Positions 25,926-33,664 of a DNA stretch of 64,000 nt are shown here, one piece after another. The position numbers were made by a program, and so were the translations under genes. The stretch's first letter is position 1. Every line of letters begins with the position of its first letter. This DNA is from an uncultured Opitutia bacterium (GTDB lineage Bacteria; Verrucomicrobiota; Verrucomicrobiia; Opitutales; Opitutaceae). The stretch lies in assembly GCA_903881475.1 (NCBI GenBank), contig CAIRTK010000003.1, forward strand, positions 1-64,000, given 5' to 3'. The notes below the pieces were generated by a model. It was not told the DNA's origin. It worked only from the letters and a program-made list of their open reading frames with translations, and searched no databases.

Positions 25926-26222
25926 TCAGGAGGCGATGTCGACGATCTCCGACACCGGATCATCCACGCTCACGGATTCATTCTGGAAAGCGCTGACCAG
26001 GGTGGAATAGTTGCTCGCGAGACAGACCGCGGCCAGCAGCCCGGCCACGCTGAGGGCGCGCCAGGAGAACCGTTCAAACAGCGAGGCGACCGCCCGTTCC
26101 TGAGCAAGCGCCAGCGCGGCCACGCGCGTGGCGAAACCGTAGGGCGCGGCAGGGTCGCGGGGATCGGGGGCGCGGCGGACGGCGGCGGCGAGGCGGGGCC
26201 ATTTTTGATCGATGGGGTTCAT
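25926..26222 (-). CDS. Small single-TM protein, likely anti-sigma factor
   Basis: A 98-residue protein with a cytoplasmic N-terminal half (DQKWPRLAAAVRRAPDP, YGFATRVAALALAQERAV) and one TM helix at about 55-73 (ALSVAGLLAAVCLASNYSTLV). Its ATG overlaps the stop of the ECF sigma gene in an ATGA, a strong sign of translational coupling with that gene. No zinc-binding HxxxCxxC anti-sigma motif is visible, so the anti-sigma role is inferred from position and topology only. Confidence 0.65.
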   Translation of the reverse strand: MNPIDQKWPRLAAAVRRAPDPRDPAAPYGFATRVAALALAQERAVASLFERFSWRALSVAGLLAAVCLASNYSTLVSAFQNESVSVDDPVSEIVDIAS

Positions 26223-26809
26223 GAATGCTCCTTTTGTTCTAATTCCTTGAAGAGTTTCTGCAACTTCCGTCTGGCCCGGAAGGCGCGGACCTTGACCAGG
26301 GATTGGCTCCAGCCGGTGAGGTTGCTGATTTCAGCGATGGTCTTTTGCTCAAGGTCCAGCAGCTGGATGACCATGCGGTCGTCGGGCTTCAGCTGCGCAA
26401 GCAGCTTGTGCACCAGTTCGCGGGCGGCCAGCGCATCGCCCGCCTCCACGTCGTTTTCGTTGGTCAGCACCGCGTCCAGCACATCGGCCTCGTTTTCCGA
26501 GAGGTCGGCCCACCGGAACTCCGGCCGGCGCTTTTGGGCGCGCAGCTGGTCGATGCAGGTCGTCACCGCGATCCGTGACACCCAATGGGGAAAGGGCACG
26601 GCTCCCTGATATTGCTCGAGTCGGGTGAACATTTTTAGAAAGATATCCTGCGCAAGGTCTTCCTCGGCGACGCGGCGCGGGAGATGGGCCCGGATGATGC
26701 GGATGACAAGCGGGTAAAGGTGCTCCACCAAGTCACGCGCCGCGGATTGATCGCGCTGGCGCACGCGGTCAAGGCAGCCGACCAGGTCGAACGACTCGTC
26801 TTCAGGCAT
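26219..26809 (-). CDS. ECF-type RNA polymerase sigma factor
   Basis: A 196-residue extracytoplasmic-function sigma factor. Region 2 is seen in ARDLVEHLYPLVIRIIRAHL...EEDLAQDIFLKMFTRLEQYQG...HWVSRIAVTTCIDQLRAQKRRPE, and region 4 in VIQLLDLEQKTIAEISNLTGWSQSLVKVRAFRARRKLQKL with its helix-turn-helix. It leads an operon with a small TM protein and a CpxP-like protein, so it likely directs an envelope-stress response and its own operon. Confidence 0.93.
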   Translation of the reverse strand: MPEDESFDLVGCLDRVRQRDQSAARDLVEHLYPLVIRIIRAHLPRRVAEEDLAQDIFLKMFTRLEQYQGAVPFPHWVSRIAVTTCIDQLRAQKRRPEFRWADLSENEADVLDAVLTNENDVEAGDALAARELVHKLLAQLKPDDRMVIQLLDLEQKTIAEISNLTGWSQSLVKVRAFRARRKLQKLFKELEQKEHS

Positions 26810-26887
26810 AGGAGGATATGGGCGAACTCTGGCACAACACGCAAGACGGGCCGTTTGCCGCCCCGGTTACACCCGGGCCGGGCCTTC

Positions 26888-27085
26888 TTGACAGCCTGCG
26901 GAGCCCTGCCCTAACTCCGCTCGCTCCATGCGAAACCCGCCCCAGGCGCTTCGACTTACTTCCGCGTACGATCTCTGAATCGCCGCTGGCGGTCGATCGT
27001 GCGTTGCCCTGTTGGTTTTCCACCGTCTCCGGGATGGCGTCACCGGTTTTTTCCCTCCAACTTTTTCCCTGTCCGTTTCGCTGCC
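26888..27085 (+). promoter_or_regulatory. leuA leader with mini-ORF, hairpin and U-tract (possible attenuator)
   Basis: The gap before leuA holds a TTGACA (26888-26893), a 16-codon ORF (26928-26978) whose peptide MRNPPQALRLTSAYDL has three Leu codons, a hairpin ACGATC...CGCC-GCT-GGCG...GATCGT just after it, and a TTTTTT at about 27048-27053 behind a weak ACCG/CGGT stem. The order resembles amino-acid attenuation, but the Leu codons are not consecutive and the final stem is weak. Confidence 0.3.
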
Positions 27086-28750
27086 ATGCAATCTGCCCCT
27101 GTTACGAAGTACCGTCCGTTTCCGCCCGTCGCCCTGCCCAACCGCCAGTGGCCCAACCGCACCCTGACGCACGCCCCGCTCTGGTGCAGCGTCGACCTGC
27201 GGGATGGCAACCAGGCGCTCGCGCAGCCCATGAGCGTGGAGGAGAAGCTCGAGTACTTCGACCTCCTCGTGAAGGTCGGCTTCAAGGAGATCGAGATCGG
27301 CTTTCCCTCGGCCTCCCAGATCGAGTTCGATTTCTGCCGCCGGCTCATCGAGGAAAAGCGCATCCCGGCGGACGTCTCCATCCAGATCCTCTGCCAGTGC
27401 CGCGAGGATCTCATCACCCGTTCGCTGGAGGCGCTGCAGGGCGCGGCGCGTGTCATCTTCCATCTCTACAACTCGACCTCGCCCAAGCAGCGCGAGTATG
27501 TGTTCAACGCCAGCCAGGCCGACATCATCCGCATCGCCACGCAGGCCGTGGCCTTCCTCCGGCGCCAGATGGCGCCGCTCACCGCCGCCGGCACCCGCCT
27601 GCAGCTGGAGTATTCGCCCGAGAGCTTCACCAGCACCGAGCTGGAGTTCGCCCTGCAGATCTGCGAGGCCGTGACCGATGCCTGGTCGCCCACGGCGGAA
27701 AACAAGCTCATCCTCAACCTCCCCGCCACCGTCGAGTACGCCACGCCCAACATCCACGCCGACCAGATCGAGTGGATGTGCACTCATCTCACCCGCCGCG
27801 ACCGCACCATCGTTTCGCTCCACACCCACAATGACCGCGGCACCGGCATCGCCGCCACCGAGCTGGCGCTGCTCGCCGGGGCCGACCGCGTCGAGGGCAC
27901 GCTTTTTGGCAACGGCGAGCGCACGGGCAACCTCGACATCGTCACCGTCGCCCTAAACCTCTACACCCACGGGATCCATCCCGGGCTTGATCTCAGCGAC
28001 ATCAACGGCATCCGCGAGGTGTATGAGCGCTGCACCAAGCTCGAGGTCCCCGTGCGCCAGCCCTACGCCGGCGAACTCGTGTTCACGGCGTTCAGCGGCT
28101 CGCACCAGGATGCGATCAAGAAATCGTGGCCCCACCAGCAGCCCGGCCGGCCGTGGGACGTGCTCTACATTCCCATCGATCCTGCGGACATCGGCCGCAG
28201 CTACAAGGCCATCATCCGCATCAACAGCCAGTCCGGCAAGGGCGGCGTCGCCTACGTGCTCGAGAACGAATTCGGTTTCTCGCTGCCGAAGCTCATGCAC
28301 CGGGAAATCGGCAAAATCATCAACGATCTCGCCGATGCGAAGGGCACCGAGCTCACGCCCGAAGAGATCCACGGCGCGTTCCAGCGCGAATACCTCCAGC
28401 GCACCACTCCGCTCGTCCTCCGGCATTTCAAGACCATGGAGCGTGACAGCGACGTGAAGTGCGAAGCAGCGGTCCAGCTCGACGGCTCTCCCCATCAGCT
28501 TTCGGCCCAAGGCAACGGCCCCATCGATGCGTTTGTGCGCGCGCTCGGCACGACCCCGCTGCCCAAGTTCGAGGTCCTTTCCTACTCCGAGCACTCCCTC
28601 GGCAAGGGTGCCGAGGCGCGCGCCGTCTCCTATATCCAGATCAAGACCGACCGCGGCCTCAGCCTCTTCGGCGCCGGGATCGACACCAACATCGAGCTCG
28701 CGTCCATCAAGGCGATCGTCAGCGCCGTCAACCGCGCCCTTGCCCGGTGA
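27086..28750 (+). CDS. leuA: 2-isopropylmalate synthase (LeuA type 2)
   Basis: First committed step of leucine synthesis: acetyl-CoA plus 2-oxoisovalerate. The 554-residue protein begins with the type-2 pattern YRPFPPVALPNRQWPNRTLTHAPLWCSVDLRDGNQAL, where DLRDGNQ holds the metal-binding Asp and catalytic Arg; HTHNDRGTG carries the metal-binding His pair, and LFGNGERTGN the Gly-rich turn. The last 130 residues form the LeuA allosteric domain (leucine feedback). The frame extends upstream to 26999, but homology begins at MQSAPVTKYRPF. Confidence 0.96.
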   Translation: MQSAPVTKYRPFPPVALPNRQWPNRTLTHAPLWCSVDLRDGNQALAQPMSVEEKLEYFDLLVKVGFKEIEIGFPSASQIEFDFCRRLIEEKRIPADVSIQILCQCREDLITRSLEALQGAARVIFHLYNSTSPKQREYVFNASQADIIRIATQAVAFLRRQMAPLTAAGTRLQLEYSPESFTSTELEFALQICEAVTDAWSPTAENKLILNLPATVEYATPNIHADQIEWMCTHLTRRDRTIVSLHTHNDRGTGIAATELALLAGADRVEGTLFGNGERTGNLDIVTVALNLYTHGIHPGLDLSDINGIREVYERCTKLEVPVRQPYAGELVFTAFSGSHQDAIKKSWPHQQPGRPWDVLYIPIDPADIGRSYKAIIRINSQSGKGGVAYVLENEFGFSLPKLMHREIGKIINDLADAKGTELTPEEIHGAFQREYLQRTTPLVLRHFKTMERDSDVKCEAAVQLDGSPHQLSAQGNGPIDAFVRALGTTPLPKFEVLSYSEHSLGKGAEARAVSYIQIKTDRGLSLFGAGIDTNIELASIKAIVSAVNRALAR

Positions 28751-28775
28751 ACCGATCCCTCACCCGGCCTGCGCC

Positions 28776-29891
28776 ATGAGATTCGTTCCCGAAAAGCCAC
28801 CGCTCACCGGCGAGACCCTCAGCTCGCTCACGGCCCGCTTGGCGGAGCGGGGCGAGCCGGCGTTTCGCGCGCGGCAGATTCTCGAGTGGGTTTACAAAAA
28901 GCGCGTCACGTCCTGGGACGAAATGACCAACCTCTCAAAGCCGCTCCGCACCTGGCTGGCCGAGACGTTTGATTTCATGCCCGCCGAACTCGTGCTCAAC
29001 AAGCATTCCGAGGACGTGACGGACAAGCTGCTCCTCGAGCTCCGCGACAAGTCCCTGATTGAGACGGTCATCATTCGCGCGCCCCAGGATGGCGTCGGCC
29101 TCGACCACTCGCGCAAGACCATCTGCATCTCCACCCAGGTCGGCTGCGCCATGGGCTGCGTGTTCTGCGCCAGCGGCCTCGCCGGCCTCAAGCGCGACCT
29201 GTCCGCCGGGGAAATCGTCGCCCAGCTGCTGCACGTCTGCCGCAGCGAGGACGCCCGCACGCCCCGCGCCCGCATGGAGCTGGCGTCGTTCGACAACATC
29301 GTCGTCATGGGCATGGGCGAGCCCCTCGCCAACTACGACGCGCTGATCCTCGCCCTCACCATCGTCAACGCCGAGTGGGGGCTCGGGTTCGGCGCGCGGC
29401 GGATCACGATTTCCACCAGCGGCCTGGTCCCGAAGATTCTCAAGCTCGCCGACGAGCCGCTCGGCTTCCGCCTCGCGATCTCGCTGCACGGGGCGACGGA
29501 TGAGGTGCGCGAGAAGATCATGCCCGTGAACAAGGCCTTCCCCCTGGCCAAGCTGCTGCCCGCGGTGAAGGCGTTTTCCGAAAAGCACGGCCGCATGGTG
29601 ACGCTGGAGTTCATCCTGATCGAGGATGTGAACGACTCGCTGGAACAGGCGAAGATCCTCCGCACCATCGCGCTCGATCTCCACGCCCACGTGAATCTCA
29701 TTCCCTACAACACGGTCGAGGGCCTCCCGTGGAAACGGCCGTCGATCACCCGGCAGGAACGCTTCGCCGATATCCTGCGGGCCGCATCCATTTCCGTCAC
29801 CCTCCGGCGCGAAAAGGGCCACGACATCAACGCGGCCTGCGGCCAGCTCCGGCTGAAGACGGAAAAGGCCCGCGAACTCGCGACGGCGTAG
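28776..29891 (+). CDS. rlmN: 23S rRNA/tRNA adenine-C2 methyltransferase (radical SAM)
   Basis: Methylates A2503 of 23S rRNA and A37 of some tRNAs. The 371-residue length fits. The radical-SAM cluster motif is GCAMGCVFCASG with Cys124, Cys128 and Cys131; CISTQVG precedes it. VVMGMGEPLANYDAL, ISTSGLVPKI, LAISLHGATDEVREKIMPVNKAFPL and the catalytic Cys near the end (INAACGQL) are visible. It starts 25 bases after leuA and may be co-transcribed with it. Confidence 0.96.
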   Translation: MRFVPEKPPLTGETLSSLTARLAERGEPAFRARQILEWVYKKRVTSWDEMTNLSKPLRTWLAETFDFMPAELVLNKHSEDVTDKLLLELRDKSLIETVIIRAPQDGVGLDHSRKTICISTQVGCAMGCVFCASGLAGLKRDLSAGEIVAQLLHVCRSEDARTPRARMELASFDNIVVMGMGEPLANYDALILALTIVNAEWGLGFGARRITISTSGLVPKILKLADEPLGFRLAISLHGATDEVREKIMPVNKAFPLAKLLPAVKAFSEKHGRMVTLEFILIEDVNDSLEQAKILRTIALDLHAHVNLIPYNTVEGLPWKRPSITRQERFADILRAASISVTLRREKGHDINAACGQLRLKTEKARELATA

Positions 29892-29964
29892 GCGTGGCGC
29901 AGGCTTCCCGCCTGCTGTCGGAACGGCGTTGCAAACCCCGGCACCGCGCGGAAGAAACATCCCA

Positions 29965-31827
29965 ATGGCCGCCGAGATTTTCGCTACCGCTTGCCGGCTC
30001 GGATTGCTGCTTGCCGGCCTGCTGCTTCCCGGGGCGATGATCCTGCGGGCCCTGCGCCTGCCGTGGATGCTGGCGGCCAGTTTCACCGCATCCGCCGCCG
30101 CGATCTACGCCTGCGTTGTGCTCTTCGCGCTGCTGCACATCCCGGTCTCGCTCGTCACGCTCGCCACCTCGCTGGGGTTGGTGACCCTCGGGTTCGGCCG
30201 TTGGGCGCGCCGGCGAAACGCCCCGTTTCCTCCAACCGAATCGACCGGCCCGTTTTCATTTCTGCTGGAGCTGGGACCCTGGACTCCGCTCTACGGTGCA
30301 TTCTGGACCGTGGTCCTGTGGCGCTTGGTCACGCAACCGCTCAACGGCGGCGACGTGGATTTTCGCTGGAGCTGGCTGGCCGAGCAGATGCTGCGCCATG
30401 GGTCGCTGGATTTCTATCCGCCACGAAGCGCCGCGGATTTCACGAGGTACTTCTGGGTGGAAAGCCTGCCCCCCGGAGTCGCCAGCCTGCACGCGTGGGC
30501 CTATGCCTGCGGCGCCAGCACGCGCGAACTCTGGACCTCGGCCGGCGTGGGGCTGCAGCTGCTGGCCTTGCACGACTTGGTGTGGCGCCTCGCCACCGAG
30601 TGGGGAGGAAAAACCGCGGCCCGCCGCGCCGTGCTGCTCGCAAGCGCCACGCCGATCCTGAGCTGGTCCGTTCTCATGGGCCAGGAAACCGGCCTCACCG
30701 CCATGGCGATCTGCGGGCTGTGCTTCGCTCTGTCCCGCTGGTACCAATCACGCGCAACCGGCTGGCTGGCCCTGGCCGCCCTCGCGGCGATTGTCGGCGC
30801 CAGCACGCGGGAGTACGGCCTCGCCTTCCCCGTGCTTGGGCTCGGGATCCTCGTGGTAATGCGCGCGCCGCGCCGCGGCCTGCTCATTTTCGCGGCCATG
30901 GCCCTGCCCCTCGCCCTCGCCTGGCCGGTGCGCACCTGGGTGCGGACGGGCAATCCGTTCTACAGCCTGGGCCTTGGTGGGATTGTTCCCGTCAATCCGG
31001 TCTTCGTCGCCTGGTCCGCGAGCCTCTCCGCCGGGACCAGGGCGGCTTTCGCGACCCGGGTGGGTTGGAATGAAATCGTGAGTTCGCTGGTGCTGTGTGC
31101 GCCGGCGGCCGTCTTCTGCTGGCTCGCCGTCGCCGTGCATGCGGCGCGCGGCCTGCGCGAAGCCCGCTGGTGCGCCATGGGCATTGGCGTGGCCGCCGCG
31201 CTTTGGTTTTTATCGGTTCCCTACACGGGCGGCGGGCTTTTTTATTCCCTGCGGGTGCTGAGCCCGGCCTTCGCCCTGGGTGCCGCCTTCGGCGGCTATG
31301 CCCTCTACGCCGCCGCGCGCGCGCCTTTGTCCCGTGTCATGGTGAATGGCGTCCTCGCCGGCCTGCTGCTGGTGACCCTGCCCGCCACGCTCACCCTGCC
31401 CAAAAATCCCTACCGGGTTTCCCCGCACGAATGGCCCGGCCTCGGGCGCCAGTTTGTGGCCGGCAGCCGGCAGGCGGATGCCGCGCTGTCACGTTACCTG
31501 CAGTCCCAGCCCGGCCATGCGCGCATCCTGAGTGAAGGCGTCAGCCTGCCTCGTTCGCTGGCCGCCGCGGAAATCACCGTCGTGCCCCCGTGGAGTCCCG
31601 AGGTGGCGTGGCTGTTCGACCGCAGCCTCAAGCCCGCCGAGGTGGCGCGGCGCTGGCGGCAATCCGGGTTGCATTACGTCGTGATGACGCGCGCTCCGGC
31701 GCAGCTCGAACTCCTGCTTCGCCTCGCCCGGTGGCGGGCTCCCTTCTTTTCCGTCAGGAAAATCTGGGAATCCGATGCCTATGTCGTGTTCGGGGTCGCG
31801 ACCCCGCCTCCGCCGCCCGGGCCGTAA
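29965..31827 (+). CDS. Polytopic membrane protein, GT-C glycosyltransferase-like
   Basis: A 620-residue protein with about twelve hydrophobic segments in residues 5-480 and a C-terminal soluble part of about 130 residues. The first large loop, GGDVDFRWSWLAEQMLRHGSLDFYPPRSAADFTRYFW, with acidic residues just after a helix, and a later loop STREYGLAFPVLGLG suggest the GT-C fold (mannosyl/arabinosyl transferases using lipid-linked sugars). No specific family is certain. An in-frame TTG at 29929 is less likely than the ATG. The 73-base gap before it contains a CAGGCTTCCCGCCTG palindrome. Confidence 0.6.
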   Translation: MAAEIFATACRLGLLLAGLLLPGAMILRALRLPWMLAASFTASAAAIYACVVLFALLHIPVSLVTLATSLGLVTLGFGRWARRRNAPFPPTESTGPFSFLLELGPWTPLYGAFWTVVLWRLVTQPLNGGDVDFRWSWLAEQMLRHGSLDFYPPRSAADFTRYFWVESLPPGVASLHAWAYACGASTRELWTSAGVGLQLLALHDLVWRLATEWGGKTAARRAVLLASATPILSWSVLMGQETGLTAMAICGLCFALSRWYQSRATGWLALAALAAIVGASTREYGLAFPVLGLGILVVMRAPRRGLLIFAAMALPLALAWPVRTWVRTGNPFYSLGLGGIVPVNPVFVAWSASLSAGTRAAFATRVGWNEIVSSLVLCAPAAVFCWLAVAVHAARGLREARWCAMGIGVAAALWFLSVPYTGGGLFYSLRVLSPAFALGAAFGGYALYAAARAPLSRVMVNGVLAGLLLVTLPATLTLPKNPYRVSPHEWPGLGRQFVAGSRQADAALSRYLQSQPGHARILSEGVSLPRSLAAAEITVVPPWSPEVAWLFDRSLKPAEVARRWRQSGLHYVVMTRAPAQLELLLRLARWRAPFFSVRKIWESDAYVVFGVATPPPPPGP

Positions 31828-31890
31828 CCCGGATCGGCCGGCACGGGCGCAGGTTCGTCCCGGCGGTGCTGTTTTCTGATCTTTACACAT

Positions 31891-31919
31891 ATCAACGATT
31901 ACTTATGCGTTGATGCGTT
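31891..31919 (+). promoter_or_regulatory. AT-rich operator-like palindrome at the metF start
   Basis: ATCAACG (31891-31897) and CGTTGAT (31908-31914) form a 7-bp inverted repeat with a 10-base spacer, and ATGCGTT is directly repeated (31904-31910, 31913-31919). The low GC contrasts with the surroundings and the site overlaps the possible starts of metF, as a repressor site would. Confidence 0.5.
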
Positions 31920-32800
31920 ATATGTCACCGGATCTGCCCATCGCCGAGCTTTTCGCGCAGCACCGCCCGCTGCGTTCGCTGGAATTTTTCCCGCCCAAGG
32001 ACGATGCCGGCGTCGAGACCCTCCGCGCCACCGCCGGCGCCCTCCGGCGCATGAATCCCGATTTCGTCTCGGTCACGTATGGTGCCGGCGGCAGCACGCG
32101 CGAGCGCACCGCCCAGATCAGCGAGATCTTGCGGCGCGAGTTCGGCTTCACCGTCATGCCCCATCTTACCTGCGTCGGACACTCGCGCGCAGATTTGTCC
32201 GAGATCGCCGACCGCATCCACGCCGGCGGCTTTAGGAACATCATGACGCTGCGCGGCGATCCGCCCAAGGGCGAGGTCACCTTCACGCCTTATAAGGATG
32301 GCCTGCGCTACGCCAGCGACCTCGTCGCGCTCCTCAAGTCGCGCCATCCCGACTTCTGCCTCGGCGTCGGCGGCTACCCGGAAAAGCATCCCGAGGCATC
32401 CAGCGCCGAGGCCGACCTCGCGAACCTCAAGCGCAAGGTGGACGCCGGCGCCTCCTTCGTCACCACCCAGCTCTTTTTCGACAACGCCGTCTATTACCGC
32501 TTCGTCGACCGCTGCCGTGCCGCCGGGATCACCGTGCCCATCGTGCCCGGCATCATGCCTGTGCTTTCGCTGAAGCAGATCCAGCGCTTCACCTCCCTGT
32601 GCGGCACCGCCCTCCCGCAGAAACTCATCACGCGCCTCGAAGTCGCCGCCGAGAACACCGAGGTCGTCGAGACCATCGGCATCGACTGGGCCCTCACCCA
32701 GATCCGCGACCTGCTCGCGCAGGGGGCGCCGGGCTACCACATCTACATCATGAACCGCGCCAAGGGCGCCCTGATCCTGGCGGCTGGCCTGGCGGCTTAA
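31913..32800 (+). CDS. metF: 5,10-methylenetetrahydrofolate reductase
   Basis: FAD-dependent reduction of methylene-THF to methyl-THF for methionine synthesis. About 295 residues, TIM barrel. Seen: LRSLEFFPPKDDAG (catalytic Glu region), DFVSVTYGAGGSTRERT, MPHLTCVGHSRADL, NIMTLRGDPPKG, FCLGVGGYPEKHPE, DAGASFVTTQLFFDN, and VPGIMPVLSLKQIQRF. Two ATGs (31913 and 31922) are possible starts; both lie in or next to a palindromic operator-like sequence, pointing to repression by a methionine-pathway regulator. Confidence 0.95.
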   Translation: MRYMSPDLPIAELFAQHRPLRSLEFFPPKDDAGVETLRATAGALRRMNPDFVSVTYGAGGSTRERTAQISEILRREFGFTVMPHLTCVGHSRADLSEIADRIHAGGFRNIMTLRGDPPKGEVTFTPYKDGLRYASDLVALLKSRHPDFCLGVGGYPEKHPEASSAEADLANLKRKVDAGASFVTTQLFFDNAVYYRFVDRCRAAGITVPIVPGIMPVLSLKQIQRFTSLCGTALPQKLITRLEVAAENTEVVETIGIDWALTQIRDLLAQGAPGYHIYIMNRAKGALILAAGLAA

Positions 32801-32809
32801 GACCTGCGG

Positions 32810-33223
32810 TCAGCCGCCCGCAAATACCGGCCGGAAACCGGCGTCCGCCAGGATCTTCGCGACCTGCTCGCGCTTGTCGCCCTGCAGCTCGATCTGTCCG
32901 TCCTTCACCGTCCCGCCGCAGCCGCACGCCGCGCGCATTTTCTTCGCGAGCTGCTCCTTCTCGGGCAGGCCAATGCCGGTAAATCCCTTCACCACCGTCA
33001 CGGTTTTGCCGCCCCGGTTGCCGGTCTCGCGGAGGATGTCCACCCGCCCGCGATTCCGCAGTTCAGCCCCCTGGGATCGAACCGGTCCAGCAGCTCCCGG
33101 CTTTCCAGTCTCCGTTATCGGCGATCCGGTCTTCTCCGGCAGGCCCGTTGCGCTGAGCGCGGCAAACGGATTCTGCCCCAGCCCGCCGCTCCCATCCGTC
33201 GGAATCTTGCCGCTCCCGCCCAT
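32810..33223 (-). CDS. SUI1/eIF1-family translation factor (YciH-like)
   Basis: A 137-residue protein: a Gly/Pro-rich, probably disordered N-terminal half (about 1-65) and a SUI1 domain at the C-terminus (VDILRETGNRGGKTVTVVKGFTGIGLPEKEQLAKKMRAACGCGGTVKDGQIELQGDKREQVAKILADAGF). The GCGGTVKDG.IELQGD signature is the SUI1 hallmark. In eukaryotes eIF1 guides start-codon choice; bacterial YciH affects initiation fidelity. The 82-aa protein upstream ends 2 bases before this ATG, so the pair is co-translated. It converges on metF with only 9 bases between stops. Confidence 0.93.
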   Translation of the reverse strand: MGGSGKIPTDGSGGLGQNPFAALSATGLPEKTGSPITETGKPGAAGPVRSQGAELRNRGRVDILRETGNRGGKTVTVVKGFTGIGLPEKEQLAKKMRAACGCGGTVKDGQIELQGDKREQVAKILADAGFRPVFAGG

Positions 33224-33225
33224 GG

Positions 33226-33474
33226 TCAGCCCTTCGCCGGCCGGCCACCGCACGCCCCCGCCGGGATGTCGGTTTCACCACCCAAAAACATCAGCGCCTT
33301 GGCGTAGCTCCGCTTCCCGAGGAAATGCTCCAGTTGGGGATGGAGGGATCCGTCCGACTGCCCACGCGAAAGATAATCGTCCAACCGCTCCATTTCGGCC
33401 GCGACGACCTGGCCGTCAGAACGCTTAATGGCGTCCAGCAACGAGATAAGGGAGGCTTTGATTTGCGGTTCCAT
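33226..33474 (-). CDS. Hypothetical small helical protein upstream of SUI1 gene
   Basis: An 82-residue protein, MEPQIKASLISLLDAIKRSD..., mostly amphipathic helix in the first 60 residues (VAAEMERLDDYLSRG, LHPQLEHFLGKRSYAKALMFL) with a Gly-rich tail (GACGGRPAKG). No known motif is recognised. The tail Cys-Gly-Gly and the position directly before the SUI1 gene (2-base gap) suggest a conserved functional partner, but its role is unknown. Confidence 0.75.
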   Translation of the reverse strand: MEPQIKASLISLLDAIKRSDGQVVAAEMERLDDYLSRGQSDGSLHPQLEHFLGKRSYAKALMFLGGETDIPAGACGGRPAKG

Positions 33475-33664
33475 GGCGCACGGTGCAGAAACTAATCCCG
33501 CTGTTACTCACCTTAAGCGCGATTGCAATCCCTGTAAACCGACGCCGCGGGCTTGTCTAAGTCGCCCGCCCGTGCTGAATGTTCGGACAATCATCGCCAA
33601 TAATGTATCCAGCGGCGGCGCCTTCGGGCCGTTTGCCTGCTGGGTGCATTGCCTATCGCCCTTC

